Below, one piece after another: positions 39,722 through 49,095 of a DNA stretch of 64,000 nucleotides. The stretch covers positions 4,464,001 through 4,528,000 of the forward strand of contig NZ_CP080377.1 of the NCBI RefSeq assembly GCF_019443505.1. Reading direction: 5' to 3'. The position numbers and the translations under genes are program-made. This DNA comes from Janthinobacterium sp. PAMC25594 (lineage in GTDB: Bacteria > Pseudomonadota > Gammaproteobacteria > Burkholderiales > Burkholderiaceae_D). The notes under the pieces are model-generated. The model was not told where the DNA came from, made no database searches, and saw nothing but the letters and a program-made list of their open reading frames with translations. The stretch's first letter is position 1. Each line of letters starts with the position of its first letter.

Positions 39722-40522
39722 ATGAAAGATGATATGAGTAGCAGAATAGAAGTGTTTATCCCAGTCTACAACGGTGAAGATTATATTGCCGAAACAATTG
39801 AGTCAGTATTGAATCAGTCTGCGGTGGGTATTATATTAACCGTGGTAGATAATTGTTCAACTGATAGAACGCAAGAAATAATTTCGCAATATATCGCACA
39901 GGGTGTACGTTACATCCGGCATGAAACTAATATAGGTGGAAATCGCAATCATAATTATTGTCTCGATATTGCTGAGGCAGAGTTCATAAAATTGCTATCT
40001 GCAGATGATGTATTGCTCCCTGGGATTATTGAAGCGCAGGTAAACGCATTGCAAGCGAATCAGAACTGTGGACTCGCAACCTGTAACTATTTAGTGACGA
40101 ACGAAAATTTATTAGAAATTTCTACGGTTGCTAATATTTCAGGTTTAACACGAGGTGTAGATGCAATAAAGATTTGTGCTAATAAAATTGCTAATCTCAT
40201 CGGCAATCCCTCTGCAGTAATGTTGAGAAAGAGTATGCTTGGAAATATACGGTTCGATAAGGACTTTAAATGGCACGCTGATTTGCGACTGTTTTGTGAT
40301 GTATTGCGCCATTCTGATATGGTTAATGTTGATGTGAATGGTTTTTTATATCGCCGGCATGATTTAACCGATTCTGAATTAGGCTGTCCTGTTTCAGTAA
40401 GAATTCATGACGAAGTATTATTCATTCGTGAAAATGCTGGCATTAGCCCGATCCCTAGACTGCGTATGTTGAAACGATATCGGTTTAAATATATTAAGCA
40501 GCTATTGAATACAACATTGTGA
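39722..40522 (+). CDS. Family 2 glycosyltransferase
   Basis: A 266-residue GT-A enzyme. The N-terminus reads SSRIEVFIPVYNGEDYIAET, followed by VVDNCSTDRTQEII and the metal-binding LLSADDVLLPG. There is no membrane helix. The start at 39722 (MKDDMSSR) or the ATG four codons on is preferred over an upstream start inside the flippase gene. It adds one sugar to the repeat unit; donor and linkage cannot be read. It is AT-rich like its neighbours. Confidence 0.85.
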   Translation: MKDDMSSRIEVFIPVYNGEDYIAETIESVLNQSAVGIILTVVDNCSTDRTQEIISQYIAQGVRYIRHETNIGGNRNHNYCLDIAEAEFIKLLSADDVLLPGIIEAQVNALQANQNCGLATCNYLVTNENLLEISTVANISGLTRGVDAIKICANKIANLIGNPSAVMLRKSMLGNIRFDKDFKWHADLRLFCDVLRHSDMVNVDVNGFLYRRHDLTDSELGCPVSVRIHDEVLFIRENAGISPIPRLRMLKRYRFKYIKQLLNTTL

Positions 40523-40529
40523 TTTTTAA

Positions 40530-41732
40530 ATGAAGATATTATTTGTCAATACGCTTTATGCACCGAATATTGTCGGTGGTGCAGAAATAATTTTAAAATC
40601 GTTAGCTGAAGGCGTGGCCAGTCGTGGTCATGAAGTTTGTGTCTTGACTACTTGCTCAGAAGATGGGATACATTCCGAAGTCGTGGACGGAGTAAATGTA
40701 ATTAGAGTCGGGATAAAAAATATTTACTGGACTTATAAACCAGGCCACAAAAAAGTATATCAGAAATTATTCTGGCATCTTCGTGATATATATAATAATT
40801 CCATGGCAAAAATTGTCGAAAAAATCATTCTTGATTTTCGGCCGGATATTATTAATACTCATAATATTGTTGGTTTTTCATCTTCAATTTGGCCGCTAAT
40901 TAAAAAACATAAAATACCTTTGGTTCAGGTGCTGCATGATCAATATGCGATCTGTCCTAACTCAAATATGTTTAAAAATGGAAATCGATGTGCTACTCAA
41001 TGCGCGCAATGTAAAGTATTTCGATTGCCACATAAAGAACTTTCCAATAATGTTGATGCTGTTATCGGTGTTAGTAATTTCGTTCTACAGCATCATTTGA
41101 AAAATGGCCTTTTTAGAAAAGCAAAAATAAAAATACCGATTATTAATGCAAAATCATTTAATTCTATTCAATTAAATGCGCCAGTTGAAAATAAGAAAAA
41201 TATTCGCTTTGGATACATTGGTGGGTTAGTGCCTGCTAAAGGCGTCGAGATTCTATTGCGAACATTTTCGCAGTTGTCAGAAATAAAAAATATTAGTCTG
41301 GTGGTCGCTGGTTCAGGTGAAGTTGATTATGTAAAAAAATTAGAGAAATATTCCTGTGAAAATATTAATTTTTTGGGTTATGCATCACCAGATATTTTTT
41401 TTAAAAATATAGATGTTTTAATTGTTCCATCTTTATGGAATGATACACTTCCAACGGTGGTTTTTGAGGCATTCGTTTACGGGGTACCTGTCATTGGCAG
41501 CAATAGAGGTGGGATACCAGAAATGATCAAACATGGAGAAAATGGTTTTTTGTTCGATCCAGACTCATCAAATGATTTGAAAGATTTAATCTCTGAAATA
41601 AGTCGTTATCCGGAAAAATTGCAATATATGCGTGGTGCGGTATTGAATTCGTCCAAGCGTTTTTTAAACGTGGACGCATGGGTTGACGAGTATATTGATA
41701 TTTTTTCAAAATTAGCAGGCGATGCGGCATAA
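40530..41732 (+). CDS. Family 4 glycosyltransferase
   Basis: A 400-residue GT-B enzyme. The acceptor-side N-terminus is MKILFVNTLYAPNIVGGAEI, and the donor side has the retaining E-x7-E motif in VVFEAFVYGVPVIGSNRGGIPE. A Cys-rich patch, NGNRCATQCAQCKVFRLP, occurs at about residues 151-168, as seen in some sugar transferases of O-antigen clusters. It starts 7 bases after the preceding transferase. Very AT-rich. Donor unknown. Confidence 0.88.
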   Translation: MKILFVNTLYAPNIVGGAEIILKSLAEGVASRGHEVCVLTTCSEDGIHSEVVDGVNVIRVGIKNIYWTYKPGHKKVYQKLFWHLRDIYNNSMAKIVEKIILDFRPDIINTHNIVGFSSSIWPLIKKHKIPLVQVLHDQYAICPNSNMFKNGNRCATQCAQCKVFRLPHKELSNNVDAVIGVSNFVLQHHLKNGLFRKAKIKIPIINAKSFNSIQLNAPVENKKNIRFGYIGGLVPAKGVEILLRTFSQLSEIKNISLVVAGSGEVDYVKKLEKYSCENINFLGYASPDIFFKNIDVLIVPSLWNDTLPTVVFEAFVYGVPVIGSNRGGIPEMIKHGENGFLFDPDSSNDLKDLISEISRYPEKLQYMRGAVLNSSKRFLNVDAWVDEYIDIFSKLAGDAA

Positions 41733-41757
41733 TTGTGAAGAATGAAAATTAATTTTT

Positions 41758-41763
41758 GGAGGT
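41758..41763 (+). promoter_or_regulatory. Strong Shine-Dalgarno deciding a TTG start
   Basis: GGAGGT lies 9 bases before TTG 41773 and fixes that TTG as the start of the following glycosyltransferase; no ATG or GTG is placed as well. Confidence 0.75.
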
Positions 41764-41772
41764 ATTGTAATT

Positions 41773-42774
41773 TTGAAGTTCTTTTTTGATGCACGATGGA
41801 TTGGTGATCACGGAATTGGTCGAGTTGCGCGTATGCTTGATATGACCCTGAATTTGCCAAGGTTGAAGATCGGTGGTTCTCCGTCGTCTCCACTTGATAC
41901 GTTGCGCTTGTTTTTTGCAATCATGTTTAAAACGCCATTTAAATCTTGCGTTTTTAGCCCAGGTTATAATGCCCCGTTGTTTATTTTTAAGCCGTACATT
42001 TTCATGATTTACGACTTGAATCATATTGATCGTGCTGAAAATAGCAGTCGCCTCAAGCGAATTTATTATGCATTAATCATGCGTCGGGCCTGCCGAAATG
42101 CCTCAGCGGTGATGACGGTATCGGAATATTCCAAAGCTCGTATCGTTGAATGGGCCGGCGTTCCTGAAAATCAGGTAGTTAATATTGGTATTGGTGTTGA
42201 TAAAGCATATTCCTCCGCTGCAATCGCCCATAATCCTGGCTACGCCTATTTGCTGTGCGTCAGTAACCGCCGTGCGCATAAAAATGAGCCTCGTGTGATT
42301 GAGTCATTTTCGAAAGCGAAAATCGATCCCGCAATTCGGTTGGTGTTCACAGGCGATGCCACCGAGTCACTGTTTGCTTTGGCGGTTACATTCGGTATCG
42401 CACAACGTATAGTATTTGCTGGACGAGTTGCGGAGGCTGATTTGCCCGGTTATTACCGAGGGGCTATTGCATTGGTATTTCCTTCATTGTATGAAGGTTT
42501 CGGGCTACCGGCGATAGAGGCGATGGCCTGTGGCTTACCGGTATTGACGTCCAACACTACATCCTTGCCTGAAGCGGCTGGAGATGCAGCTTTGTTAGTT
42601 GATCCCAATTCAGTTGAGCAGATCAGTGCCGGAATCGAGCGTCTTTGTAGTGATCAGGAGCTGCGTGCAGGAATGATTGAGCGTGGATTTATACAAGCTA
42701 GTCGGTTTACTTGGGAAATGACAACGACCCGCGTGTCGAACGTGCTTCGTGAAATAGATAGGAAGTTTTTATAA
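41773..42774 (+). CDS. Family 4 glycosyltransferase (mannosyl/rhamnosyltransferase type)
   Basis: A 333-residue GT-B enzyme starting at TTG after a GGAGGT ribosome-binding site. The N-terminus KFFFDARWIGDHGIGRVARM and the middle part LCVSNRRAHKNEPRVIESF resemble WbdB/WbpZ-like mannosyl- or rhamnosyltransferases. The donor site is FPSLYEGFGLPAIEAMACGLPVLT, with E-x7-E spacing. The stop overlaps the ATG of the next transferase by one base. Given gmd and rmd downstream, GDP-mannose or GDP-D-rhamnose is a likely donor; this is inference. Confidence 0.86.
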   Translation: MKFFFDARWIGDHGIGRVARMLDMTLNLPRLKIGGSPSSPLDTLRLFFAIMFKTPFKSCVFSPGYNAPLFIFKPYIFMIYDLNHIDRAENSSRLKRIYYALIMRRACRNASAVMTVSEYSKARIVEWAGVPENQVVNIGIGVDKAYSSAAIAHNPGYAYLLCVSNRRAHKNEPRVIESFSKAKIDPAIRLVFTGDATESLFALAVTFGIAQRIVFAGRVAEADLPGYYRGAIALVFPSLYEGFGLPAIEAMACGLPVLTSNTTSLPEAAGDAALLVDPNSVEQISAGIERLCSDQELRAGMIERGFIQASRFTWEMTTTRVSNVLREIDRKFL

Positions 42775-43913
42775 TGCGAGTTGCAATTATTCATGAGTGG
42801 TTTGTCAGCTATGCTGGCTCAGAGCGCGTCGTGGAGCAGATGCTAAATTGTTATCCATCCGCCGATCTGTACAGCGTTGTGGAATTCCTGACCCCAGAGC
42901 AACGTGCATTTATTCAGCATAAAACTGTCAAGACCTCATTTATCCAAAAATTTCCTTTTGCTTGCAAGCACTATCGACATTATTTACCTTTCATGCCTTT
43001 GGCAGTCGAACAATTTGACCTGTCATCTTACGATGTCATTATTTCCAGTAGCCATGCGGTGGCCAAGGGAGTATTAACTGGCCCTGATCAGTTGCACTTG
43101 TGTATGTGTTACTCGCCTATTCGCTATGCTTGGGATTTACAGCACCAGTACCTTAAAGAATCGAATATGCAGTCTGGTATCAAAGGCTGGATAGCGAAGA
43201 TATTACTGCACAAGATCCGCTTATGGGATTATCGCACTGCGCATGGTGTCAATCATTTTATTGCGATTTCAAAATTCATTAAACGACGTATCAATAAGGT
43301 ATACGGACGTGATTCTACAGTGATTTATCCGCCAGTCGATACCAACGCTTTTACTTTACAGTTAAGCAAAGAAGATTTTTATTTAACGGCGTCTAGAATG
43401 GTGCCGTACAAGAAGATGGATATAATAGTTGAAGCATTTGCAAAAATGCCGGAGAAAAAACTGATCGTCATAGGTGATGGTCCAGATTTTGAAAAAATCA
43501 AGGAAAAGTGTCCATCGAATGTCACATTGATGGGGTACCAGAAGTTCGAAGTATTAAAAGATCATATGCAAAGGGCAAGAGCTTTTGTTTTTGCTGCGGA
43601 AGAGGATTTTGGAATTACGCCTTTAGAGGCACAGTCCTGCGGTACGCCAGTAATTGCCTTTGCAAAAGGTGGCGCATTGGAAACCATCAATGGTCTGGAG
43701 GATCCGGCACCGACAGGTATTTTCTTCGATGAACAATCTTCTGATGCTATCGTCACAGCGATAAAGAAATTTGAGGATAACAGGCATTTGATTACGGCGG
43801 AAAATTGCGCAGCAAATGCCAAAAGGTTTTCTATCCAAGTTTTTAAAGAAAAATTTTCTGATTTTGTTGAAGAAAAATATTCTGAATGGAAAAAAAGCCT
43901 AAAAAGTTTGTAA
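42774..43913 (+). CDS. Family 4 glycosyltransferase (WbpY/MtfB-like)
   Basis: A 379-residue GT-B enzyme beginning RVAIIHEWFVSYAGSERVVEQ, a start shared by mannosyltransferases and D-rhamnosyltransferases of A-band-like clusters. CYSPIRYAWDLQHQYL is a conserved stretch of that group. The C-terminal donor domain has FAAEEDFGITPLEAQSCGTPVIAF with the E-x7-E spacing. It is coupled by a one-base overlap to the preceding transferase. It is followed by 102 bases without a gene and then gmd. Donor probably GDP-mannose or GDP-rhamnose. Confidence 0.88.
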   Translation: MRVAIIHEWFVSYAGSERVVEQMLNCYPSADLYSVVEFLTPEQRAFIQHKTVKTSFIQKFPFACKHYRHYLPFMPLAVEQFDLSSYDVIISSSHAVAKGVLTGPDQLHLCMCYSPIRYAWDLQHQYLKESNMQSGIKGWIAKILLHKIRLWDYRTAHGVNHFIAISKFIKRRINKVYGRDSTVIYPPVDTNAFTLQLSKEDFYLTASRMVPYKKMDIIVEAFAKMPEKKLIVIGDGPDFEKIKEKCPSNVTLMGYQKFEVLKDHMQRARAFVFAAEEDFGITPLEAQSCGTPVIAFAKGGALETINGLEDPAPTGIFFDEQSSDAIVTAIKKFEDNRHLITAENCAANAKRFSIQVFKEKFSDFVEEKYSEWKKSLKSL

Positions 43914-44015
43914 TTGGAAATTTTATGGCTTTTAGCCGACTTGTTATGATGGCAATGCCCTAGCCACCTCGCTGATTGGCGGGTTTATATTTGAATTTTA
44001 ATTTTAGTGAGTTAT

Positions 44016-45059
44016 ATGAATATGATGAAAACAGCATTAATTACTGGTATTACAGGTCAAGACGGGGCCTATCTGGCTGAATTGTTGCTGGAAAAAGGCT
44101 ACAAGGTATACGGAACCTACCGCCGTAGCAGTTCCGTCAATTTCTGGAGAATCGAAGAATTGGGTGTCGCCACGCATCCAAACCTGACCTTGGTGGAATA
44201 TGATCTGACCGATTTAAGTTCCAGCATTCGCCTGCTCAAGTCCACCAAGGCGAGCGAAGTATATAATTTGGCGGCGCAGAGCTTTGTCGGGGTGTCGTTT
44301 GATCAACCTCTGACTACGGCGGAGATCACTGGCCTGGGGCCGGTCAATCTGCTTGAAGCGATCCGTATCGTCAATCCTGAGATCCGTTTTTATCAGGCGA
44401 GTACGTCCGAGATGTTTGGCAAAGTCCAAGCCATTCCGCAGGTCGAGGATACCCCGTTCTATCCCCGCAGTCCATATGGCATTGCCAAGCTGTATGCGCA
44501 CTGGATGACTATCAATTATCGCGAGTCCTACAATATTTTTGGTTGTAGCGGAATCTTGTTCAATCACGAGTCGCCACTGCGCGGCCGGGAGTTTGTTACC
44601 CGAAAAATTACCGATAGCATGGCAAAAATCAGTCTGTCGAATCTGGATGTGCTGGAACTCGGTAATATGGATGCGAAGCGCGACTGGGGTTTTGCCAAAG
44701 AATATGTCGAAGGCATGTGGCGCATGTTGCAGGCCGATAAACCAGATACTTATGTACTAGCGACTAACCGTACTGAAACAGTGCGTGACTTTGTTACCAT
44801 GGCTGGCCGCGCTGCAGGTTTTGAGTTGGCGTGGGAAGGCGAAGCCGAAAATGAAGTGGCAATTGATCGCAAGAGTGGCAAGACGATTGTTCGGGTCAAT
44901 CCGAAGTTCTATCGTCCGGCGGAAGTTGAATTACTGATCGGTGACCCGGCCAAAGTCAAGCGCGACCTGGGCTGGGAACCGAAGACTACACTGGAAGAAT
45001 TATGCCAGATGATGGTCGAAGCCGATATCCGTCGCAACCAAACTGGTTTTTCGTTTTAA
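44016..45059 (+). CDS. gmd: GDP-mannose 4,6-dehydratase
   Basis: A 347-residue SDR that converts GDP-mannose to GDP-4-keto-6-deoxymannose. The NADP motif is [20 protein letters not shown], the nucleotide-sugar stretch [13 protein letters not shown], and the catalytic YxxxK is [26 protein letters not shown] is diagnostic. Several in-frame ATGs (44016, 44022, 44025) are possible; 44016 has an AGTGAG SD five bases upstream. rmd starts immediately after its stop codon. It uses the product of manC in the minus-strand operon. Confidence 0.95.
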   Translation: MNMMKTALITGITGQDGAYLAELLLEKGYKVYGTYRRSSSVNFWRIEELGVATHPNLTLVEYDLTDLSSSIRLLKSTKASEVYNLAAQSFVGVSFDQPLTTAEITGLGPVNLLEAIRIVNPEIRFYQASTSEMFGKVQAIPQVEDTPFYPRSPYGIAKLYAHWMTINYRESYNIFGCSGILFNHESPLRGREFVTRKITDSMAKISLSNLDVLELGNMDAKRDWGFAKEYVEGMWRMLQADKPDTYVLATNRTETVRDFVTMAGRAAGFELAWEGEAENEVAIDRKSGKTIVRVNPKFYRPAEVELLIGDPAKVKRDLGWEPKTTLEELCQMMVEADIRRNQTGFSF

Positions 45060-45968
45060 ATGGCTACCAGAGCTTTAATTACTGGCATTCAAGGGTTCAC
45101 CGGACGATACATGGCTGCCGAGCTGGTGCAGGCTGGCTATGAAGTGTTTGGTTTGGCGCATGGCAGTCAGGGTGATATGCTTCCTGGCGTAAAGGACATA
45201 GTCGTATGCGACCTGGATGATCAGGCTGCCTTGTCTGCGGCCCTTGAATTCATACAACCGGATGTTGTCATTCATCTTGCCGCCATCGCCTTTGTTGCAC
45301 ACGGGGATGCAAATGCAATTTATCGCACCAATTTGATTGGTACCCGTAATTTATTGGAGGCCTTGTCCAAGGCCGCCAAGAAGGTTGGCGTCGTACTCCT
45401 GGCAAGCAGCGCCAATGTGTACGGTAACAGCACCGGGGGTACTCTGGATGAAGCCAGCGTAACGGCGCCGGCAAATGATTATGCAGTCAGTAAATTGGCC
45501 ATGGAGTATCTGGCGAAGACATATCTGAACAGACTACCCATCATCATTGCCCGGCCGTTTAACTATACTGGCGTGCATCAATCGGAATCATTTTTATTGC
45601 CGAAAATTGTCAGTCATATACGGACACGCCGTTCAGTGATTGAGTTGGGAAATATTAATGTTTCTCGGGACTTTTCGGATGTTCGTATAGTTGTGCAATA
45701 TTATCGTCGCTTGCTGGAATGTTCGGATGCTATTGGTGAAACATTCAATGTATGTTCAGAAGTTGCATACTCATTGCAAGACGTTTTAATCATGGCCCAA
45801 GAAATTTCTGGTCACATATTAGATATTAGAATTAATCCTCAGTTTGTGCGTGCAAACGAAGTACCAATACTAATTGGAAGTCGAACCAAATTAGTAGAGA
45901 CGGTTGGTGAAGTCACCTCGATTGAACTCTCCGAAACATTACGGTGGATGATTAATTATTCGGAATGA
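45060..45968 (+). CDS. rmd: GDP-6-deoxy-4-keto-D-mannose reductase (GDP-D-rhamnose synthase)
   Basis: A 302-residue SDR with the NAD(P) motif TGIQGFTGRYMAAELVQ at the N-terminus and YAVSKLAMEYL as YxxxK. It resembles Rmd rather than GDP-fucose synthase (no epimerase-type insert), and follows gmd with no gap. It should reduce the 4-keto group to give GDP-D-rhamnose. RPFNYTGVHQSESFLLPKI is typical of the group. The downstream third is more AT-rich than the start, suggesting a mosaic. GDP-6-deoxy-talose as product cannot be excluded. Confidence 0.88.
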   Translation: MATRALITGIQGFTGRYMAAELVQAGYEVFGLAHGSQGDMLPGVKDIVVCDLDDQAALSAALEFIQPDVVIHLAAIAFVAHGDANAIYRTNLIGTRNLLEALSKAAKKVGVVLLASSANVYGNSTGGTLDEASVTAPANDYAVSKLAMEYLAKTYLNRLPIIIARPFNYTGVHQSESFLLPKIVSHIRTRRSVIELGNINVSRDFSDVRIVVQYYRRLLECSDAIGETFNVCSEVAYSLQDVLIMAQEISGHILDIRINPQFVRANEVPILIGSRTKLVETVGEVTSIELSETLRWMINYSE

Positions 45969-46059
45969 AAATATAATTAGTATTGTCGCAATGGCTATTA
46001 TTTGATAATGTTAGATGTTATTTTATTTATTGGTACTTTAAATGTCGCGAATGTAAAAA

Positions 46060-47322
46060 ATGAATAATTTTAATTTGATTGATAATTCTACATTGCGGCA
46101 TCGCAATTATGTGACTTTGCAAGTATTGTTTTTCTTTGGAATGATCGCGGTTTGTTTTGATGTTATTAACATTGATTTAGGAAACTTCAAGCTAAAGATA
46201 GCATATGTTTGGTTTTTTATTTATTTAATATTATTTTCTTTCTTCTTTAAACTATCTATTAAAAAAAATAACTTGACTGTATCTGCGGTTTTTTTGGTAT
46301 CGCTATTTCCATCTTTGTTTTTTTCAAATAATATTATTACTAGCTTGGCATTTTATGCAGGGGCAGTTATATGTATTGTCATAATGTTGATATTTTCAAA
46401 AATGACAATACTGGTCGCGCCAAAAGTAATTCCTCTTCTTTTTAATTTTTATAGATTTTCTATAATATTAACAGTAATTTTTGTTGTTGCCAGAATTCAA
46501 GAGCGCGGTCATTTTCTTTTATATGAGTCTTCATATTATGCGGTCGTACTTATACCATATTTCTGTATGACATTTTATCGTCTATTCTTATATGGTTTTA
46601 AGTGCTGTTTTGCCGATCTGTTTTTAATTTTTATTGCTATCGTATTTACGCAATCGGTATCAATGGTTGGTTGGAGCATTTTATCTTTTTTTTGTATTTA
46701 TATGAAATCTGGATTGTCAAAGCGCATTCATTTTATTGCTATTTTTTTGGTTATTATTTTATTTTTTATTTTGGCGTACTTCTTAAATAGTCGTGCGCAA
46801 ATAATCATTAATCGTTTTTTCTTGTTATTTGAAAATCCATCGGATTCTCTTAGCCTTTTTATTTTTGTAGTTGGCAATAGACTTCAAAGGGTCTTTATTG
46901 CTTATGAGGCGTTTATGCAAAACCCATTATTTGGAGTTGGTTTAGGGGTTTTGCGAGAATATTCCACAAATAATTTCGACCCTTTTGATTTTGTATTAAA
47001 TGGTGTCACTGCTTCCGATTTTACAGTTAATTCCCCTGCTGCAAATGTGTTTGTCGAAGTAGCTGCCGAATCAGGGATTATAGGATTTTTGGGATATATG
47101 TGTATTTTGATTTATATACACGGGAAAAAGGGCAATGAAAAATTATTGACCCCATTGAAAGTTTCATTTTATGTAACGATGTTTGCTTTGCTGATCGATG
47201 CAAGCTATCTTAGAAACTATGTATGGGCTTTATATGGTATTGTTATTGGATTAAGCTCGTTGAGTCCGGAAGTGAGCTCAAAGTTGTCATTTGATCCTAA
47301 AATTAATAAGACAATAAACTAA
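46060..47322 (+). CDS. Wzy-type O-antigen/EPS polymerase
   Basis: A 420-residue, extremely hydrophobic protein with about ten to twelve membrane helices and one larger periplasmic loop at about residues 290-345 (NPLFGVGLGVLREYS, the NPxxGxG-like stretch of Wzy and ligase proteins). It would polymerise repeat units in the periplasm. It is the most AT-rich gene in the window. It lies 91 bases after rmd and ends the plus-strand unit. Assigned by topology and context; sequence identity in this family is always low, and a WaaL-type ligase is the alternative. Confidence 0.8.
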   Translation: MNNFNLIDNSTLRHRNYVTLQVLFFFGMIAVCFDVINIDLGNFKLKIAYVWFFIYLILFSFFFKLSIKKNNLTVSAVFLVSLFPSLFFSNNIITSLAFYAGAVICIVIMLIFSKMTILVAPKVIPLLFNFYRFSIILTVIFVVARIQERGHFLLYESSYYAVVLIPYFCMTFYRLFLYGFKCCFADLFLIFIAIVFTQSVSMVGWSILSFFCIYMKSGLSKRIHFIAIFLVIILFFILAYFLNSRAQIIINRFFLLFENPSDSLSLFIFVVGNRLQRVFIAYEAFMQNPLFGVGLGVLREYSTNNFDPFDFVLNGVTASDFTVNSPAANVFVEVAAESGIIGFLGYMCILIYIHGKKGNEKLLTPLKVSFYVTMFALLIDASYLRNYVWALYGIVIGLSSLSPEVSSKLSFDPKINKTIN

Positions 47323-47539
47323 AAGTCAAGACTGGAGCTAAGGAAGCGCTGATCAATTCTCTTGCTTAGCTCGCCCTGGGTAACTCAACACCGATTTAGG
47401 CGATGAAGAAAGGGCAGGAGAAAAAGCCGGAATTATTCGTTAAACTTGTATGTAACCAGGCCGGTCTTGACAGCTACTGTTTTCTGTAGGCAGGCCATAG
47501 AATATATCAATCAGGCACTGCAGCGATAATCAATCGCGC
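47323..47539. other. Spacer between polymerase gene and broken sulfatase gene
   Basis: No gene is seen. It holds a hairpin with arms GAGCTAAG (about 47335) and CTTAGCTC (about 47364), which could end transcription of the polymerase gene although no long T-run follows. A short stretch near 47460 (CAGGCCGGTCTTGACA) resembles 50011-50026 in the IS66 remnant, which may point to shared mobile-element debris. Confidence 0.45.
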
Positions 47540-48879
47540 CTATTCATTGCAATGAAAGGACATCCGCATATAGGGAACCTGATGTGCCTGGAGTTGTTCG
47601 CTATTGACCGCCGATGGCGGTTGGTGATCACCGACAATGTAGGCTTCGGTGCAACCCAGATCAACACTCATGCTCAAGGTAACTACCATGCTGCCGATGG
47701 CATTGCGCGCAACAATTTAGGAATCGCCAATAGCATCAATATCCCGGAAATACTGTGTTGGAGCTTCGAGCATGGATGACGCGACTGGTTCATGGCTGGA
47801 CAAAGAAAGCATGTATAGAAATGTCTTATCTTCGTGACGTATCAAATCAATGCCATAAGTAATCATATCTTCGTCACAAATTCCTGCAAATGGTCCTGGG
47901 CAAGTATTGAGCTGTCGCATTTCAGGTTGAAAATATGCGTTATCGATACCCAGGTGCTTCCAGACAGTATCGCGGGCATAAAACATCTTTTGATAACCAT
48001 GTACGCCAAAAACTTCATACCCCATTTTTTTCATGTACGCGGGTGCGCAGTTATCGGCAACCGATGAAAAATTCGTGTCGGAATTGAGTCTTATATATTG
48101 GGAACATAACTCGCGGATCTCTCCTTGCATGGTGGAACCATGGTAATCGGTAAAGCCGGTCTCAAGCACCCTGACACCATCCCGCTGTAGCCGTTTCTTA
48201 ACTGACACTAACGAAGCCTGGCTCTCTCCCCATGACTCCACAACCAACAAAACCATTTTTTGGGGTATCTTTTCTGTGGCTTTGATATGATTTAAAAATG
48301 TCGGCTCTGTAGTCTTTCCCAAAAAATTCTTCTCATGTGAACTGTCATCGGGAAACAATGTCTTGATTGCGAACGGTGACGGTGTGATGATCATTTTTCG
48401 TAGAGATGCGGAACCCACATCAAACATCGACATGGCAGATTTTAAAATTACTAAAAAAATTCCTATGATCAACGCATATTTCCTAAATCCAAGGGAGCTT
48501 TTCCTATAGATGTCGGAAAAAATAAAGAACGACATTGCCGAAACAAATAAAAAACAGGTAATTAGTACCGGCGTAGGTGTATTTCCCATTACCGCAAATA
48601 AATAAAAATGGTAAGAGTTGGGTCGGATGTTCCAGTTTGCCAAGATAGAAATTAAAAAATCAAAACCCAGATAATCTTTATCAGCAGCGATAGCCAAGGC
48701 TTGAGACGTTTTTCCAGGTAGGGAAAAAATAGCGGCTCGATGCATATATATAGCCTGCCGAATGCGAAACTCCAGATAATACTGGGTAACAGCATCCATA
48801 AAAAACAGCGAAAATATATGAATTTTCTAGATTGAAGAGAAAAAAATCGATCTTCTTGTAGTGTGAAAAGTAAACTCAT
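47540..48879 (-). pseudogene. Broken sulfatase-type (LTA synthase/phosphoethanolamine transferase-like) membrane protein
   Basis: The largest open piece, 47717-48799, has membrane helices and then the alkaline-phosphatase-superfamily domain: LLVVESWGES, DYHGSTMQGEIRELC and SLSSHEPVA. It stops at TAA 47717-47719. The same frame goes on for 58 codons and contains IVGDHQPP, the metal-binding GDH motif of the family, before TAG 47540-47542, so the TAA is an internal nonsense codon (CAA to TAA would explain it). At the other end the expected N-terminal membrane helix (WMLLPSIIWSFAFGRLYI) lies in a different frame, 48652-48879, so a frameshift lies near 48660-48790. The enzyme would have modified a periplasmic glycan or lipid with a phospho-group. 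Confidence 0.75.
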
Positions 48880-49092
48880 GAATTGAAAATACTAAAAAGG
48901 ACATCTTATTGGCGCGAGAAAGAATTCTCAGAGAGCCGCAAAAAGTATAAATATTTAGCAATGTTTTTTTGGGCATTTATTGTAACATGCTTGTAATAAA
49001 TTTTCTTTAGCATACTCACATTCTAAAATCGCGTATAGTCGTGTAAAAAAAACGATGTATTTCATAGTCATTTTGTGACATTTCAGCGGAAG

Positions 49093-49095
49093 TGA
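49093..49095. repeat. Left target-site duplication (TGA) of the IS5-family element
   Basis: TGA directly precedes the left terminal inverted repeat and is matched by TGA 50008-50010 after the right one, a 3-bp duplication. Confidence 0.65.

Noticed and set aside
47456..47475. Similarity of CAGGCCGGTCTTGACA to the sequence at 50011-50026 as a recombination repeat
   Set aside because: The match is only about 16 bases with one mismatch and could be chance or shared IS debris; noted in the spacer entry only.
47552..47779. Plus-strand 75-codon ORF before the sulfatase pseudogene
   Set aside because: It lies antisense to the in-frame continuation of the sulfatase gene with the GDHQPP motif and has no SD of note.
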